Positions 53,521-60,906 of a stretch of 64,000 nt of DNA are shown here, piece by piece. Made by a program: the position numbers and the translations under genes. The stretch spans positions 51,537-115,536 of the forward strand of contig NZ_FUYB01000011.1 in NCBI RefSeq assembly GCF_900167255.1, in the 5' to 3' direction. This stretch comes from Thiothrix eikelboomii. GTDB taxonomy: Bacteria; Pseudomonadota; Gammaproteobacteria; Thiotrichales; Thiotrichaceae. Every line of letters begins with the position of its first letter. Position 1 is the first letter of the stretch. Under the pieces are notes generated by a model that had not been told where the DNA came from, made no database searches, and saw only the letters and a list, made by a program, of their open reading frames with translations.

Positions 53521-54866
53521 GTCTTTCACGCCGCCACTTTTTAGCTGGTTTAGCCACCGCTCCATTAGCAATGAGTACCAAACTTAAGGCTAACCCTAAT
53601 CCTGTTCGCGTCTTAATCATTGGCGCTGGCATCGCTGGTCTTGCTGCAGCACGTGCTTTAACTGATCAAGGCATTAAAGTTACGATTCTTGAAGGCCGTG
53701 AACGCATTGGCGGGCGCATTCATACCAGCCCTATTTGGCCAAACCTTCCGATGGATTTAGGTGCTTCGTGGATTCATGGGCAAAAACAGAATCCAATCAC
53801 GCAACTCGCTAATGCTGCTCAAGCAAAACGAGTAGCCACCCGTTACGATAGTTCTAAGCTTTATATGGATGCACGGCTCAAACAGTTAGGCGTTCAAGGC
53901 GCAAATGAAGCCGCGATTGAAAGGCTGGTCACAACAGCACTGAACCAAGCTGCTCATTTAGATCACGATATTTCAGTGCAAGCTGCCGTCAATCGTTTGC
54001 TCACAGAACCTTTAACTCCAGCTTATCAAGCCCAATTAAATTTTTATTTGAATAGCCAATACGAGCAAGAATACTCTGGGGCAGCTCACGAATTATCCGC
54101 CCAGACCGTTGAGGATAACGAGGAGTTTTCTGGTGCGGATGTTTTATTTCCACAAGGCTATCAGCAAATTCCTAATTACCTAGCCCAAGATTTGGATATT
54201 CAGTTAGGAAAAGTAGTTGCTAAAATTACCTACACCGAAACTGCCGTCACCGTGACCACTCAAGATCAAAGCTATCAAGCGGACTATGCCATTATCACCG
54301 TACCTTTAGGGGTTCTGAAACGTAAAGCGATTCAATTCCAACCATCTTTACCTGCTGCTAAACAAGTGGCAATTCAGCGCTTGGGTATGGGCTTGCTCAA
54401 TAAAGCTTATTTAAAATTTGACAAGGTATTCTGGCCAAAAGAGATTGACTGGCTGGAATACTTATCACCGGAGGCGGGTCGCTGGGTCGAGTGGGTGAGC
54501 TTTGCCAAAATCGGTGCACCTGTGCTCTTAGGCTTTCATGCCGCTGATCGTGCTCGCGAACTGGAGAGTTGGAGCGATCAAGCTTTAATTGCCGAGGCCA
54601 TGCAGGCCTTAAAAGCCATGTTTGGGAATGCGATTCCACAGCCTGTTGGCGCACAAATTACCCGCTGGGCACAAGACCCCTTTGCTTATGGCTCGTATTC
54701 ATTTAATGCTGTAGGTAGCACTAATCGAGACCGCCAAATTTTGGCACGTAACCTGGGAGGTTTGTACTGGGCAGGTGAAGCCACCCATAGTGAATACCCC
54801 GGCACAGTACATGGAGCTTATTTGAGTGGTATACGTGCTGCTAAACAACTACTCAAAGTGCTTTAG
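53517..54866 (+). CDS. Flavin-containing amine oxidase, Tat-exported
   Basis: FAD-dependent amine oxidase (MAO/polyamine oxidase/LSD1-like) of 449 residues. A twin-arginine signal (LSRRHFLAGLATAPLAMS) predicts export. The FAD dinucleotide fold is VLIIGAGIAGLAAARALTDQ, followed by ERIGGRIHTSPIWPNLPMDL and GASWIHG. The C-terminal FAD contact is GGLYWAGEATHSEYPGTVHG AYLSGIRAA. A Lys in the substrate region (GLLNKAYLKFDKVFWP) matches the family. It probably oxidises an amine or polyamine in the periplasm. The ATGA overlap with the RND permease shows co-expression, suggesting pump and enzyme handle related compounds. Confidence 0.9.
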   Translation: MSLSRRHFLAGLATAPLAMSTKLKANPNPVRVLIIGAGIAGLAAARALTDQGIKVTILEGRERIGGRIHTSPIWPNLPMDLGASWIHGQKQNPITQLANAAQAKRVATRYDSSKLYMDARLKQLGVQGANEAAIERLVTTALNQAAHLDHDISVQAAVNRLLTEPLTPAYQAQLNFYLNSQYEQEYSGAAHELSAQTVEDNEEFSGADVLFPQGYQQIPNYLAQDLDIQLGKVVAKITYTETAVTVTTQDQSYQADYAIITVPLGVLKRKAIQFQPSLPAAKQVAIQRLGMGLLNKAYLKFDKVFWPKEIDWLEYLSPEAGRWVEWVSFAKIGAPVLLGFHAADRARELESWSDQALIAEAMQALKAMFGNAIPQPVGAQITRWAQDPFAYGSYSFNAVGSTNRDRQILARNLGGLYWAGEATHSEYPGTVHGAYLSGIRAAKQLLKVL

Positions 54867-54899
54867 AATAACAGCTTTTTAAATAGAGAAAATTAATGT

Positions 54900-55238
54900 A
54901 TGTCCGATCCTAAAGATTTATCCATGAATCATGATATTCGTGACTTTCGCCAACCGATGGTGACTTCGATCGGGATTATACTTGGTTTTTTGATGAATTT
55001 CTTAGCACAATGGGCGATAGCAGATGATGAAGAGGCAGCGATTCAAACTCTAGCCGATGGCATCGTGGCCATAACCTTGTTAATTGGCATTGGCTTAATG
55101 ATTTTTGTGTTATTTAAACTGCTCACTAATCGCTATGACACGGCGAATGCAGGATCTTATTATCAGCGTATTTTTCGCTGGTATATGGCTTCCATTATTG
55201 TCTCATTTGGGGGCTTGGCAGCAGCTTTGTTTATCTAA
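54900..55238 (+). CDS. Small three-helix membrane protein
   Basis: 112 residues. Soluble start MSDPKDLSMNHDIRDFRQPM, then three hydrophobic segments (VTSIGIILGFLMNFLAQWAI, GIVAITLLIGIGLMIFVLFK, YMASIIVSFGGLAAALFI). An acidic loop (ADDEEAAIQTLAD) lies between helices one and two. Not recognised. It follows the amine oxidase on the same strand by 33 bases and may be the operon's last gene. The second IS element is inserted immediately after its stop codon, leaving the gene intact. Confidence 0.7.
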   Translation: MSDPKDLSMNHDIRDFRQPMVTSIGIILGFLMNFLAQWAIADDEEAAIQTLADGIVAITLLIGIGLMIFVLFKLLTNRYDTANAGSYYQRIFRWYMASIIVSFGGLAAALFI

Positions 55239-55240
55239 TT

Positions 55241-55380
55241 GACATCCTCCCCACCCTAAAGAGCGGGAATTCCTCCAGCGAGACGCTCATGTCCGAGCGC
55301 GAGAATGTTCTTTGCTGCATTGACATCTCTATCATGCATAGCCCCACACTCAGGGCAAGTCCATTCTCTTATTCGCAAAC
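55241..55380 (-). ncRNA. Candidate reRNA/omegaRNA region of IS-2
   Basis: The 3' end of tnpB with the right end, nearly identical to the same region of IS-1 (for example the shared AGACGCTCATGTCCGAGCGC, on the + strand). By analogy with characterised TnpB systems, the guide would be copied from the bases just left of 55239, inside the end of the small membrane protein gene. Boundaries are inferred. Confidence 0.4.
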
Positions 55381-56353
55381 CTGCTCTACCTTTCGGACTA
55401 TTGGAGCTTATGCAGCCACAATACGAACAAGCTTGGGTGGTGTACGATTCATTGACTTCTATAAACACGGCTTGCATCGCTTTCGATTTATAATCAAGCT
55501 GTGTTTTGAGGGTGTACCAACCCGCATCCAGTACGGATTTAGCCATTTTGGTTTTGGCTAATTTAGAACTACTGACATTGCCTATGACAATTAACGCATT
55601 ATTTTTTACTATTTGCGTGCTGAATTGATGAAGATGGTTCAGTCTACGGTTTTTAATCTGGGCATGAATGGCTTTAACACGCTGCTTCTTGTTAGCACGT
55701 TGAGCAACCGCTAGTTTAGGTTCTAATTCACGATAAAACTGTTCGGACTCGAGCTTTAAGCCATTGCTACAGGTAGCAGTGGTTTTTAAACCTAAGTCAA
55801 TGCCTACTTCTCCGGTGGCTGAGGAGGTGGCTTGCGCGGCTTCAACGACGATATTGAAATACCAGCGACCTCGAGCATCTTGAGAAAATGAACCCGAACG
55901 AAACTCAAATTGAGCCAGCCCGTAGCTATCCCATACCTTGAAGAAATGCCCCGCAAAATAGACTTGTCCGCTTTTCCACTTGGCAGCACCGACCTTAAAC
56001 GGAATCCAGCCCAAGGACCGCCGTGCACCGCCCGATACTCGCCAGCGCAGCTTATCCGTTTTGAATTGACGACGGGCTTTATGGTGAGCCGCAATGACTT
56101 CTTGAACCGTGGTCGAATGGAGGATAAATCCGCGTTCCGCTTTAAGGCGCTTCAAGTCTTTTTGCAGATCAAACGCAGAGAAATAGGTTCTTAACCAACC
56201 CACTTCTGGCACGGGAACATAAGAATAGAGCGAAGTGATTTCATTCACCGCATTCCAGACCTGATTCACCTCAAATGCCATCCGTTCAAGAATCAGCTTG
56301 TGCTTATCCTTGATGCGAACTTTGAGCGTTTTGAGATTGGTCTTTTCTGTCAT
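55256..56353 (-). CDS. tnpB: TnpB RNA-guided nuclease of IS-2
   Basis: TnpB of 365 residues, start MTEKTNLKTLKVRIKDKHKL. RuvC-I Asp in VGIDLGLKTTATCSNGLK. The RuvC-II strand reads LIVIGNVSSSKLAKTKMAKS, with Gly in place of the canonical catalytic Glu. The zinc ribbon is CSYCGCISSNSPKGRAGLR ... CPECG, and RuvC-III Asp is in HDRDVNAAKNILALGHERLA. As in IS-1, a Glu in FIEVNESYTTQACS is a candidate replacement. Full length and without frameshift, so possibly functional. Its substrate-guide RNA would come from the element right end. Confidence 0.9.
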   Translation of the reverse strand: MTEKTNLKTLKVRIKDKHKLILERMAFEVNQVWNAVNEITSLYSYVPVPEVGWLRTYFSAFDLQKDLKRLKAERGFILHSTTVQEVIAAHHKARRQFKTDKLRWRVSGGARRSLGWIPFKVGAAKWKSGQVYFAGHFFKVWDSYGLAQFEFRSGSFSQDARGRWYFNIVVEAAQATSSATGEVGIDLGLKTTATCSNGLKLESEQFYRELEPKLAVAQRANKKQRVKAIHAQIKNRRLNHLHQFSTQIVKNNALIVIGNVSSSKLAKTKMAKSVLDAGWYTLKTQLDYKSKAMQAVFIEVNESYTTQACSYCGCISSNSPKGRAGLRIREWTCPECGAMHDRDVNAAKNILALGHERLAGGIPAL

Positions 56354-56391
56354 AAGGCTTATTATAACTAGCCTTAATGAATTATTAAAGA

Positions 56392-56634
56392 GTGAGTCTA
56401 TGGCTATTCGTACAGCATGTGCATTTGCTAATTAATTACCCGCCTAAAGTTCAGCGCTCCACACTCATTAACTCACTCAAAGGGGTATCCAGCCGAAAAT
56501 TGAAACAAGAATTTGACTCTATTCGTGAGCACTGGATCTGCAAACAATCAGGTTCACTGTGGTCGCTTTCTTACTTTGCTGGGAGTGTCGGCGGTGCGCC
56601 TCTATCAGTCCTTAAACAATATATTGAGCAATAG
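56392..56634 (+). pseudogene. tnpA: Truncated TnpA (Y1/HUH transposase) of IS-2
   Basis: About 75 codons match the C-terminal half of IS200/IS605 TnpA: the HUH motif in QHVHLLINYPPKVQRS, then LINSLKGVSSRKLKQEFDSI, LWSLSYFAGSVGGAPLSVLK and the helix KQYIEQ that holds the nucleophile Tyr. The N-terminal half (normally about 60 residues) is absent; the apparent GTG start at 56392 is an accident. The deletion lies between the tnpB start and the HUH motif. With the beta-sheet lost, activity is very unlikely, so the element would need TnpA in trans. Confidence 0.85.
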
Positions 56635-56703
56635 GATAGACCGCTTTAATCGGTGTTCCGCTGATAGCCTTATATCCCCTACCTCAAGGAAGGGGCTTTA
56701 CGG

Positions 56704-57066
56704 CTTATTTGGTAACTAACTTATTGTTTTATATAATCAGTTAAACTCCTTTATGGCGTCAAAGTAATTTTTGACTGTAAAACCAGCTCACGCAATCAAA
56801 ACCCAATCAAGAAGAGCGTCTTGTGTCATTGAACTTGCCGGTCGCGCAAACCCCACAAACTGCTTAGTGAAGCCTAAAAAGCGTTTCAAGCTCCAACTAA
56901 AATTATAAGACCCGAACTGAACAGTTGGTTTAGCATGTCCTACTTCATGTCCCTGTTTTGCGTGGATGCCAGTGCTCAAGCATGGAAAATGGTGGACACA
57001 AAAAAGCCCTGAATCCGTTAAGATTCAAGGCTTTATGGATGCACTAGACTAAGCTAGATTTTAATT
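56704..57066. other. Non-coding gap between IS-2 and element left end
   Basis: About 360 bases with no convincing gene. A 63-codon leftward frame (56788-56979) matches nothing I recognise. The stretch contains a leftward terminator at 57000-57033 and leads up to the tRNA-like 3' end. Probably eroded sequence downstream of a tRNA gene. Confidence 0.5.
57000..57033 (-). terminator. Leftward terminator below the tRNA-like fragment
   Basis: AGCCTTGAATC pairs with GATTCAGGGCT (57006-57016 with 57023-57033, ten of eleven pairs). It is followed on the minus strand by seven T (57000-57006). It lies 34 bases downstream of the tRNA-like 3' end, the normal place for a tRNA operon terminator. Confidence 0.85.
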
Positions 57067-57090
57067 TGGTGCGACGGCGAGACTCGAACC
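57067..57090 (-). other. tRNA 3'-end fragment, probable attachment site
   Basis: On the minus strand this reads GGTTCGAGTCTCGCC then GTCGCACCA: a T-arm loop (TTCGAGT), a stem and acceptor strand, and an encoded CCA. It is one base shorter than the canonical spacing between T loop and CCA. No anticodon or D arm is found upstream; the sequence becomes AT-rich at 57091. This is the pattern left when an element integrates into a tRNA 3' end and displaces the original terminus. The intact tRNA and integrase would then lie beyond the right edge. Confidence 0.6.
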
Positions 57091-57448
57091 AACCTTATAA
57101 AACAATAACTTAATTAATCATATTGATTTTTATATACCCGTTCATATACCTGTTTGTAAAAACACTCCCTGCTTACACCACCCTAAGAAAAGCGCTTTTA
57201 GCTTGCAGACGCTTTCCCGCACTGTATGCGGTCAAGCATCTTGGCTGAGCGTGTTTTAGTTAGTTTGCCGTGAATCTAACCCCCTGCAGACTCCCGTTGG
57301 TCGCTGGCTAGATCGGTGGCTACAAGGCTACCCTTCGGTGTCTAGACTGCTTTAAATCGGTTTTATGGATGGATACCGTGGCTAGAACCGCGCCCTTTCA
57401 GCGTCAAGACTGACTCACAGCCTAGCCAGCCTTGACGGGGCAAGGTTT
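57091..57448. other. Non-coding left end of the integrated element
   Basis: About 360 bases with no gene. Next to the att site lie two directly adjacent 12-base repeats, ATATACCCGTTC and ATATACCTGTTT (57132-57143 and 57144-57155), candidate recombinase arm sites. Further right is a structured GC-richer stretch. A short hairpin CCTTG/CAAGG followed by T5 on the + strand (57430-57450) could stop rightward transcription into the element. No integrase is present here. Confidence 0.5.
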
Positions 57449-57643
57449 TTAACTCAGTAACCGACTCACCTCTACCTCAATATCCGCCCCCAAGGGCAGT
57501 TCTGCGACTTGGTGCACACTGCCAAAGGCATTAATACTGTCCATCAAGTCTGCTTCCTCCTTGTCCGTAATCCAATAACCATCTAGCCAGTAGTAAATAG
57601 TTTGGGTAGTGGGTGCCGCGTTTGGAGTGATTAAGCTATCCAT
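57449..57643 (-). CDS. Small acidic protein, last gene of the element operon
   Basis: 64 residues, acidic: MDSLITPNAAPTTQTIYYWL, then DGYWITDKEEADLMDSINAF and a beta-like tail PLGADIEVEVSRLL. It overlaps the preceding large gene by 13 bases. The WLDGYWITDKEEADL segment is reminiscent of WLEDGAYWADSEADE in the 70-residue protein at 60690-60902, so the two may be distant relatives. Function unknown. Confidence 0.65.
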   Translation of the reverse strand: MDSLITPNAAPTTQTIYYWLDGYWITDKEEADLMDSINAFGSVHQVAELPLGADIEVEVSRLLS

Positions 57644-59160
57644 AAGTATTTCTTACCTCCGTTGGTGTAGTGGGGATTCAGTATCATCAAGCCTTCTTTC
57701 ATCGCTCTAGCAAAAAAGGCTTTCTGCATGTGACTAATGCGCGTTCTATCGTCCGTTTGTGTCCCCGTCTCAGTGGGTGCTATGCGCTTTTGTATCCAGC
57801 TCCACGTTGGTTTGACCGAAGGTAAGCATTCACCTGCTTTGACCGCACTCACCCATGCCCCATAGAGTCCTTCTGAACCGTTAGCTAACGGTCTACTAAC
57901 GGTCATTTCAGGGGTTTGTACCGATCCGGTTTTAGAACCGTTAGCTAACGGTCTACTAACGGTTTCAGCCTCGATATGGGCTTTAAAACCACCCAAAGCA
58001 GGTAAGGAGAGCTGCTCTTCGTGAGCCCCTAAGTGCTTGGGTCTTAGCTCAGCTGAAGGGGGTGTGGAGGCCACAGGAGGAAAGGTGAAGCCCATCGGAA
58101 AACGGGCGCGGCTTTCAGTCGGTTTCGGCTCTGCCTGCAGCTGATACTTGAACAACACAGGTTGATCGTCACGTTGCGCGGTACTGGGAGCTGTTTGGGG
58201 CATACCAAAGCCGATCGGCGGCCTGTCCAAACCCAAGGGCTTGAGCGGGGCAAGGGGGGCAGAGGAAGCCGCCGTGTCAGGTTCAGGACTACCCTCATAT
58301 TTCGCAATGGCTAGCTCTAAATCCTCAATCGCGGCCATTGATGCGCCATGAGTTTTACTCAGGAAGTGGTGCAGGATTTCAAAGCAGACCGCGACAAACA
58401 GCGTGATGAGCACCACGGCGGTCTTGAGGTAGTCCTTGTAATCGCCGTCGCCAGCTAAGAATCGGGCAAGGGTGAGGATGACAGGATTATAGGACTGTGC
58501 TTTGAGTTCATCTTGACGCGCATATTTAAGCTTATCGCGCTCAATGTTGGCCTCAGCTTGGGCTTTATTCGCGGATTGTTCTGAGCTTTTCAAGGCGTTG
58601 ACTTTAGCCCGATCCCCGTCACAGTGCTTTTCCTTGCCGAGTTTCAAATTCGCTTCACAGCGTGCGAGTTTCTGCTCAGCAGTCGCAATAGAGGCAATCA
58701 AGCCACTATTCACCGTGCTCGAGCTGCTCCCTTCATGGGTGAGGGTCGCTTGATAGGCGCTATTGCGCTCCAACAGGACGCTAGCCTTTACGTCCTGATT
58801 GGCTGAGCTGGAAAAGAACTCAGCGAAGAGGGCAAAGCCAATCACCGTACTCACGACTAAGGCGACTGAACCAAAGAAGCCGAAGTGCAGATAGGCATGG
58901 TGTTTGACCCAACTCAGAAACAGTGCCATTAAAACGACAATCGCCACGGTGAAGGTGAAGCCAAAGAGGGAGGCCGCATCTTTGAAGTAAGCGCTCCAAC
59001 TGAGGGCATCGCCTAAATAGAGGTGCTGGTTGAACAGCAGGTAAAGTAGGAAGGTAAGAACAAAGCCAAGCTTCAACAGCAGCAAGCCGCGCTGTTCATG
59101 CGCTTGGTGTTGTTCAAGCTTGCGGTGCATCAAGTCTAATTGTGTGTCTTTGACGGTCAT
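57631..59160 (-). CDS. Element-encoded membrane protein with C-terminal helix-turn-helix-like domain
   Basis: 509 residues. Three transmembrane helices lie in the first 125 residues (GLLLLKLGFVLTFLLYLLFN, FTFTVAIVVLMALFLSWVKH, FGSVALVVSTVIGFALFAEF). A charged helical region and a fourth helix follow (TAVVLITLFVAVCFEILHHF, near residue 245). The next 170 residues are Pro/Ala-rich and contain a decapeptide TVSRPLANGS repeated 20 residues apart. The last 75 residues (LYGAWVSAVKAGECLPSVKP ... RISHMQKAFFARAMKEGLMI) look like a winged-helix domain. The SD AGGAGG precedes the ATG. No Walker A, so it is not a Zot-type assembly ATPase. Unknown function, perhaps anchoring element DNA to the membrane. 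Confidence 0.7.
   Translation of the reverse strand: MTVKDTQLDLMHRKLEQHQAHEQRGLLLLKLGFVLTFLLYLLFNQHLYLGDALSWSAYFKDAASLFGFTFTVAIVVLMALFLSWVKHHAYLHFGFFGSVALVVSTVIGFALFAEFFSSSANQDVKASVLLERNSAYQATLTHEGSSSSTVNSGLIASIATAEQKLARCEANLKLGKEKHCDGDRAKVNALKSSEQSANKAQAEANIERDKLKYARQDELKAQSYNPVILTLARFLAGDGDYKDYLKTAVVLITLFVAVCFEILHHFLSKTHGASMAAIEDLELAIAKYEGSPEPDTAASSAPLAPLKPLGLDRPPIGFGMPQTAPSTAQRDDQPVLFKYQLQAEPKPTESRARFPMGFTFPPVASTPPSAELRPKHLGAHEEQLSLPALGGFKAHIEAETVSRPLANGSKTGSVQTPEMTVSRPLANGSEGLYGAWVSAVKAGECLPSVKPTWSWIQKRIAPTETGTQTDDRTRISHMQKAFFARAMKEGLMILNPHYTNGGKKYLWIA
57875..57963. repeat. Pair of palindromic iteron-like repeats, 60 bp apart
   Basis: Two identical 29-base units (57875-57903 and 57935-57963) lie exactly 60 bases apart. 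Each contains the perfect 16-bp palindrome ACCGTTAGCTAACGGT plus a third half-site CTAACGGT placed 11 bases on, so six copies of the octamer ACCGTTAG in both orientations occur within 89 bases. They lie inside the coding sequence of the 509-residue membrane protein, where they encode TVSRPLANGS twice. Spacing of 11 bases equals one helical turn, as in initiator-binding iterons. Confidence 0.85.
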
Positions 59161-59170
59161 GGTGTGCCTC

Positions 59171-59422
59171 CTAAATCAATACCGCGTTGAGCAAAGCACT
59201 GAAGAGTGCCAAGAAACCGAAGCCTTGGTGCAGGTCAAAGAACCACAGCACAAATAGCAGGCTGAATAGGCACAAGGGGAGATGTAACCCTGCGAATACC
59301 AAGGCCGACAAGAAACCGAATTGCTCAGCAATGAACGCCACTTTCAACAGTGCAAAAGTAAACGCCGCTAAAGCTGTGAATTTCACTGCATAAGGCAAGC
59401 CACGGGATAAAGTGAGGTTCAT
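59171..59422 (-). CDS. Small hydrophobic element protein
   Basis: 83 residues, almost entirely membrane-embedded: AVKFTALAAFTFALLKVAFI, FGFLSALVFAGLHLPLCLFS, LLFVLWFFDLHQGFGFLALF, about three helices. SD AAGGAGG before the ATG, which overlaps the rep stop by one base. It is too long and too hydrophobic to be a typical major coat protein of a filamentous phage, though a membrane or coat role cannot be excluded. It lies between rep and the 509-residue membrane protein. Confidence 0.7.
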   Translation of the reverse strand: MNLTLSRGLPYAVKFTALAAFTFALLKVAFIAEQFGFLSALVFAGLHLPLCLFSLLFVLWFFDLHQGFGFLALFSALLNAVLI

Positions 59423-60693
59423 TAAGCAGCCTCCTTGAGCATCATTTCTGCAGGGGTGGCTTCTTCCACGAGGTCAAAGACAAATTCTTTCAACCCGCAC
59501 GTTCTTGAGAGTTTTTCGATAATCTCGGCATCACTGAAGCCCTTGTCTTGTAGAGTTCTGAGTAAACGCCCGTAGGTGTGACGCGCCCAATGAACCTTTT
59601 TTGATAGGAGTAACCCCTTTTCACGCTTAAACTGTGCACGCTGCCAGCTTTGAATCGCCTGTAGGTCGCGGTGCGCTCGCAGTTGCTCCATGATGAAGCG
59701 AACACGAGAGCGTCCTGCACAGAAGTATTCATCCGGCCTCAGCATCACATCGAGGGGAATCGTGCGACCCGTGGCCTTGCGGCTCATTTCATGCTCAATT
59801 CGAATCCACCCACGGTCGATAGATTCCGGTTCAGCCATCGCCCCCAAGAGCTGCTTACCTTTCTCGTAAATTCGGAAGAAGTCATCGGAACCTCTGCGGT
59901 TGCCAATATAGGCGGTGAGTCCCGCCGGGCAATCCTTGAGCGGGTCATAAGCTTCTGAACTCATATTGCCACAAGCTAAATCCGACCAATCACCCGCAGT
60001 ATTGAAGGTTTGTTTCATCAGGGGATTCCGTTGGGCATCGGACTTGAACAAGCCTTCATTTTTGGCCTGTTTAAACAGCAGTGGCACGGTGTAGCCGTGT
60101 TCCTTGGCATAATCGCCGCTGAGGTCTAGGGCTATATCCACGCGACTGATCCGCCATTCTGCGAGCATCAGGACGTTGTAGAGTTCTAACCACAGTGCAG
60201 GGTATTCAAGCTGCAGGACTTTGCAGCCGACCCCCGTTAATTCAAACAAGCCGCCTTTGTTCCGGCCGCCTTCGGAATAGGCGATATGACCCACAGTTAA
60301 ATAATCATTGTCACGCCAGATTTTGATCGACGCTGAGGTTTCATAACCGTGCAAGCCTTTCTCTGTCCAGTGTACTTGCATACCCGCTTCTTCTAAGATT
60401 CCGGTGCACTGGTCATCTTGAGCCACCACGCCCGGCTCTAAACTCGTGGTTAATTCGCCCATCGTTTCACGATAGCTTTTCAGGTCGTTCGTGGTGAGGC
60501 GTAGCCAGTCAATAGCGGTGATGCTGTCTTGATTGTTAAAAGCGGATTTCTCTAGCTTGCTGTTTTCCTTTGAAATTTCATAACCCCCCGTATTACAGTA
60601 CGGGGTAGGTTTTGTGCCTAACACCGTGGCAAGAGCATAGGCAGGCACCGTCTTTAAAGGGCGGTCGGTATTGTAAATCGTGGTGCGATTCAT
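59422..60693 (-). CDS. Replication initiation protein (filamentous-phage/Rep_trans type)
   Basis: 423 residues resembling Rep_trans (PF02486)/RstA-type initiators of filamentous phages and small plasmids. Features in order are AIDWLRLTTNDLKSYRETMG, YEGxGCK-like ELTGVGCKVLQLEYPALWLE, the metal-site strand RISRVDIALDLSGDYAKEHG, FFRIYEKGKQLLGAMAEPES with the Tyr-Glu-Lys-Gly motif, and RGWIRIEHEMSRKATGRTIP. It should nick one strand at the element origin and start rolling-circle replication. Its ATG overlaps the upstream gene stop by four bases. It supports an element able to replicate when excised. Confidence 0.82.
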   Translation of the reverse strand: MNRTTIYNTDRPLKTVPAYALATVLGTKPTPYCNTGGYEISKENSKLEKSAFNNQDSITAIDWLRLTTNDLKSYRETMGELTTSLEPGVVAQDDQCTGILEEAGMQVHWTEKGLHGYETSASIKIWRDNDYLTVGHIAYSEGGRNKGGLFELTGVGCKVLQLEYPALWLELYNVLMLAEWRISRVDIALDLSGDYAKEHGYTVPLLFKQAKNEGLFKSDAQRNPLMKQTFNTAGDWSDLACGNMSSEAYDPLKDCPAGLTAYIGNRRGSDDFFRIYEKGKQLLGAMAEPESIDRGWIRIEHEMSRKATGRTIPLDVMLRPDEYFCAGRSRVRFIMEQLRAHRDLQAIQSWQRAQFKREKGLLLSKKVHWARHTYGRLLRTLQDKGFSDAEIIEKLSRTCGLKEFVFDLVEEATPAEMMLKEAA

Positions 60694-60902
60694 GCTTGCA
60701 CCTCCACCAGATCATCATTCAACCAGACACTTTGACTATCTCCATCGGCTTCACCTATGCAGTAACGTGAGCAGGGTAAATACTCCCCAGTCTCATCAGC
60801 CTCACTATCTGCCCAGTAAGCCCCATCTTCTAGCCAATCTAGACAAGGCACAGCCACCAGATTGCCGTCTTGATCGGTATAGGTATAAAGATGCGCGCTC
60901 AT
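60690..60902 (-). CDS. Small acidic element protein downstream of a G13 tract
   Basis: 70 residues, acidic: MSAHLYTYTDQDGNLVAVPC, LDWLEDGAYWADSEADETGE, YLPCSRYCIGEADGDSQSVW. Three Cys. Its ribosome-binding site is formed by the end of the G13 run itself (GGGGGTGA five bases before ATG). Removing one G would fuse it in frame to the preceding gene. It overlaps rep by four bases. Function unknown. Confidence 0.65.
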   Translation of the reverse strand: MSAHLYTYTDQDGNLVAVPCLDWLEDGAYWADSEADETGEYLPCSRYCIGEADGDSQSVWLNDDLVEVQA

Positions 60903-60906
60903 GCTT

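Larger units (their letters stand above)
55239..56701 (-). mobile_element. IS200/IS605 element with tnpB and decayed tnpA (IS-2)
   Basis: Right end TTGACATCCTCC (55239-55250) with a palindrome around CCTAAA. Left end GCCTTATATCCCC (about 56667-56679) with a hairpin to AAGGGG and terminal TTTAC (56697-56701). Divergent organisation: tnpB leftward, tnpA rightward. It shares ends and coding sequence with IS-1, which lacks the tnpA part. The insertion point is directly after the stop of a small membrane protein gene, so it did not break that gene. Terminal bases are approximate. Confidence 0.82.

Noticed and set aside
56788..56979. 63-codon leftward frame between IS-2 and the element
   Set aside because: No ribosome-binding site or recognisable sequence. 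Most likely chance in eroded DNA.
57067..57140. Intact tRNA gene at the element left end
   Set aside because: Only the T arm, acceptor strand and CCA are present. Upstream sequence is AT-rich, lacks anticodon and D arms, and the spacing is one base short.
57875..57963. CRISPR array
   Set aside because: Only two units, and they are in frame within a coding sequence with internal palindromes. No cas genes are visible.
57631..59160. Large membrane protein as a Zot/pI-type phage assembly ATPase
   Set aside because: No Walker A or B motif. Four helices and a C-terminal winged-helix-like end do not fit Zot.
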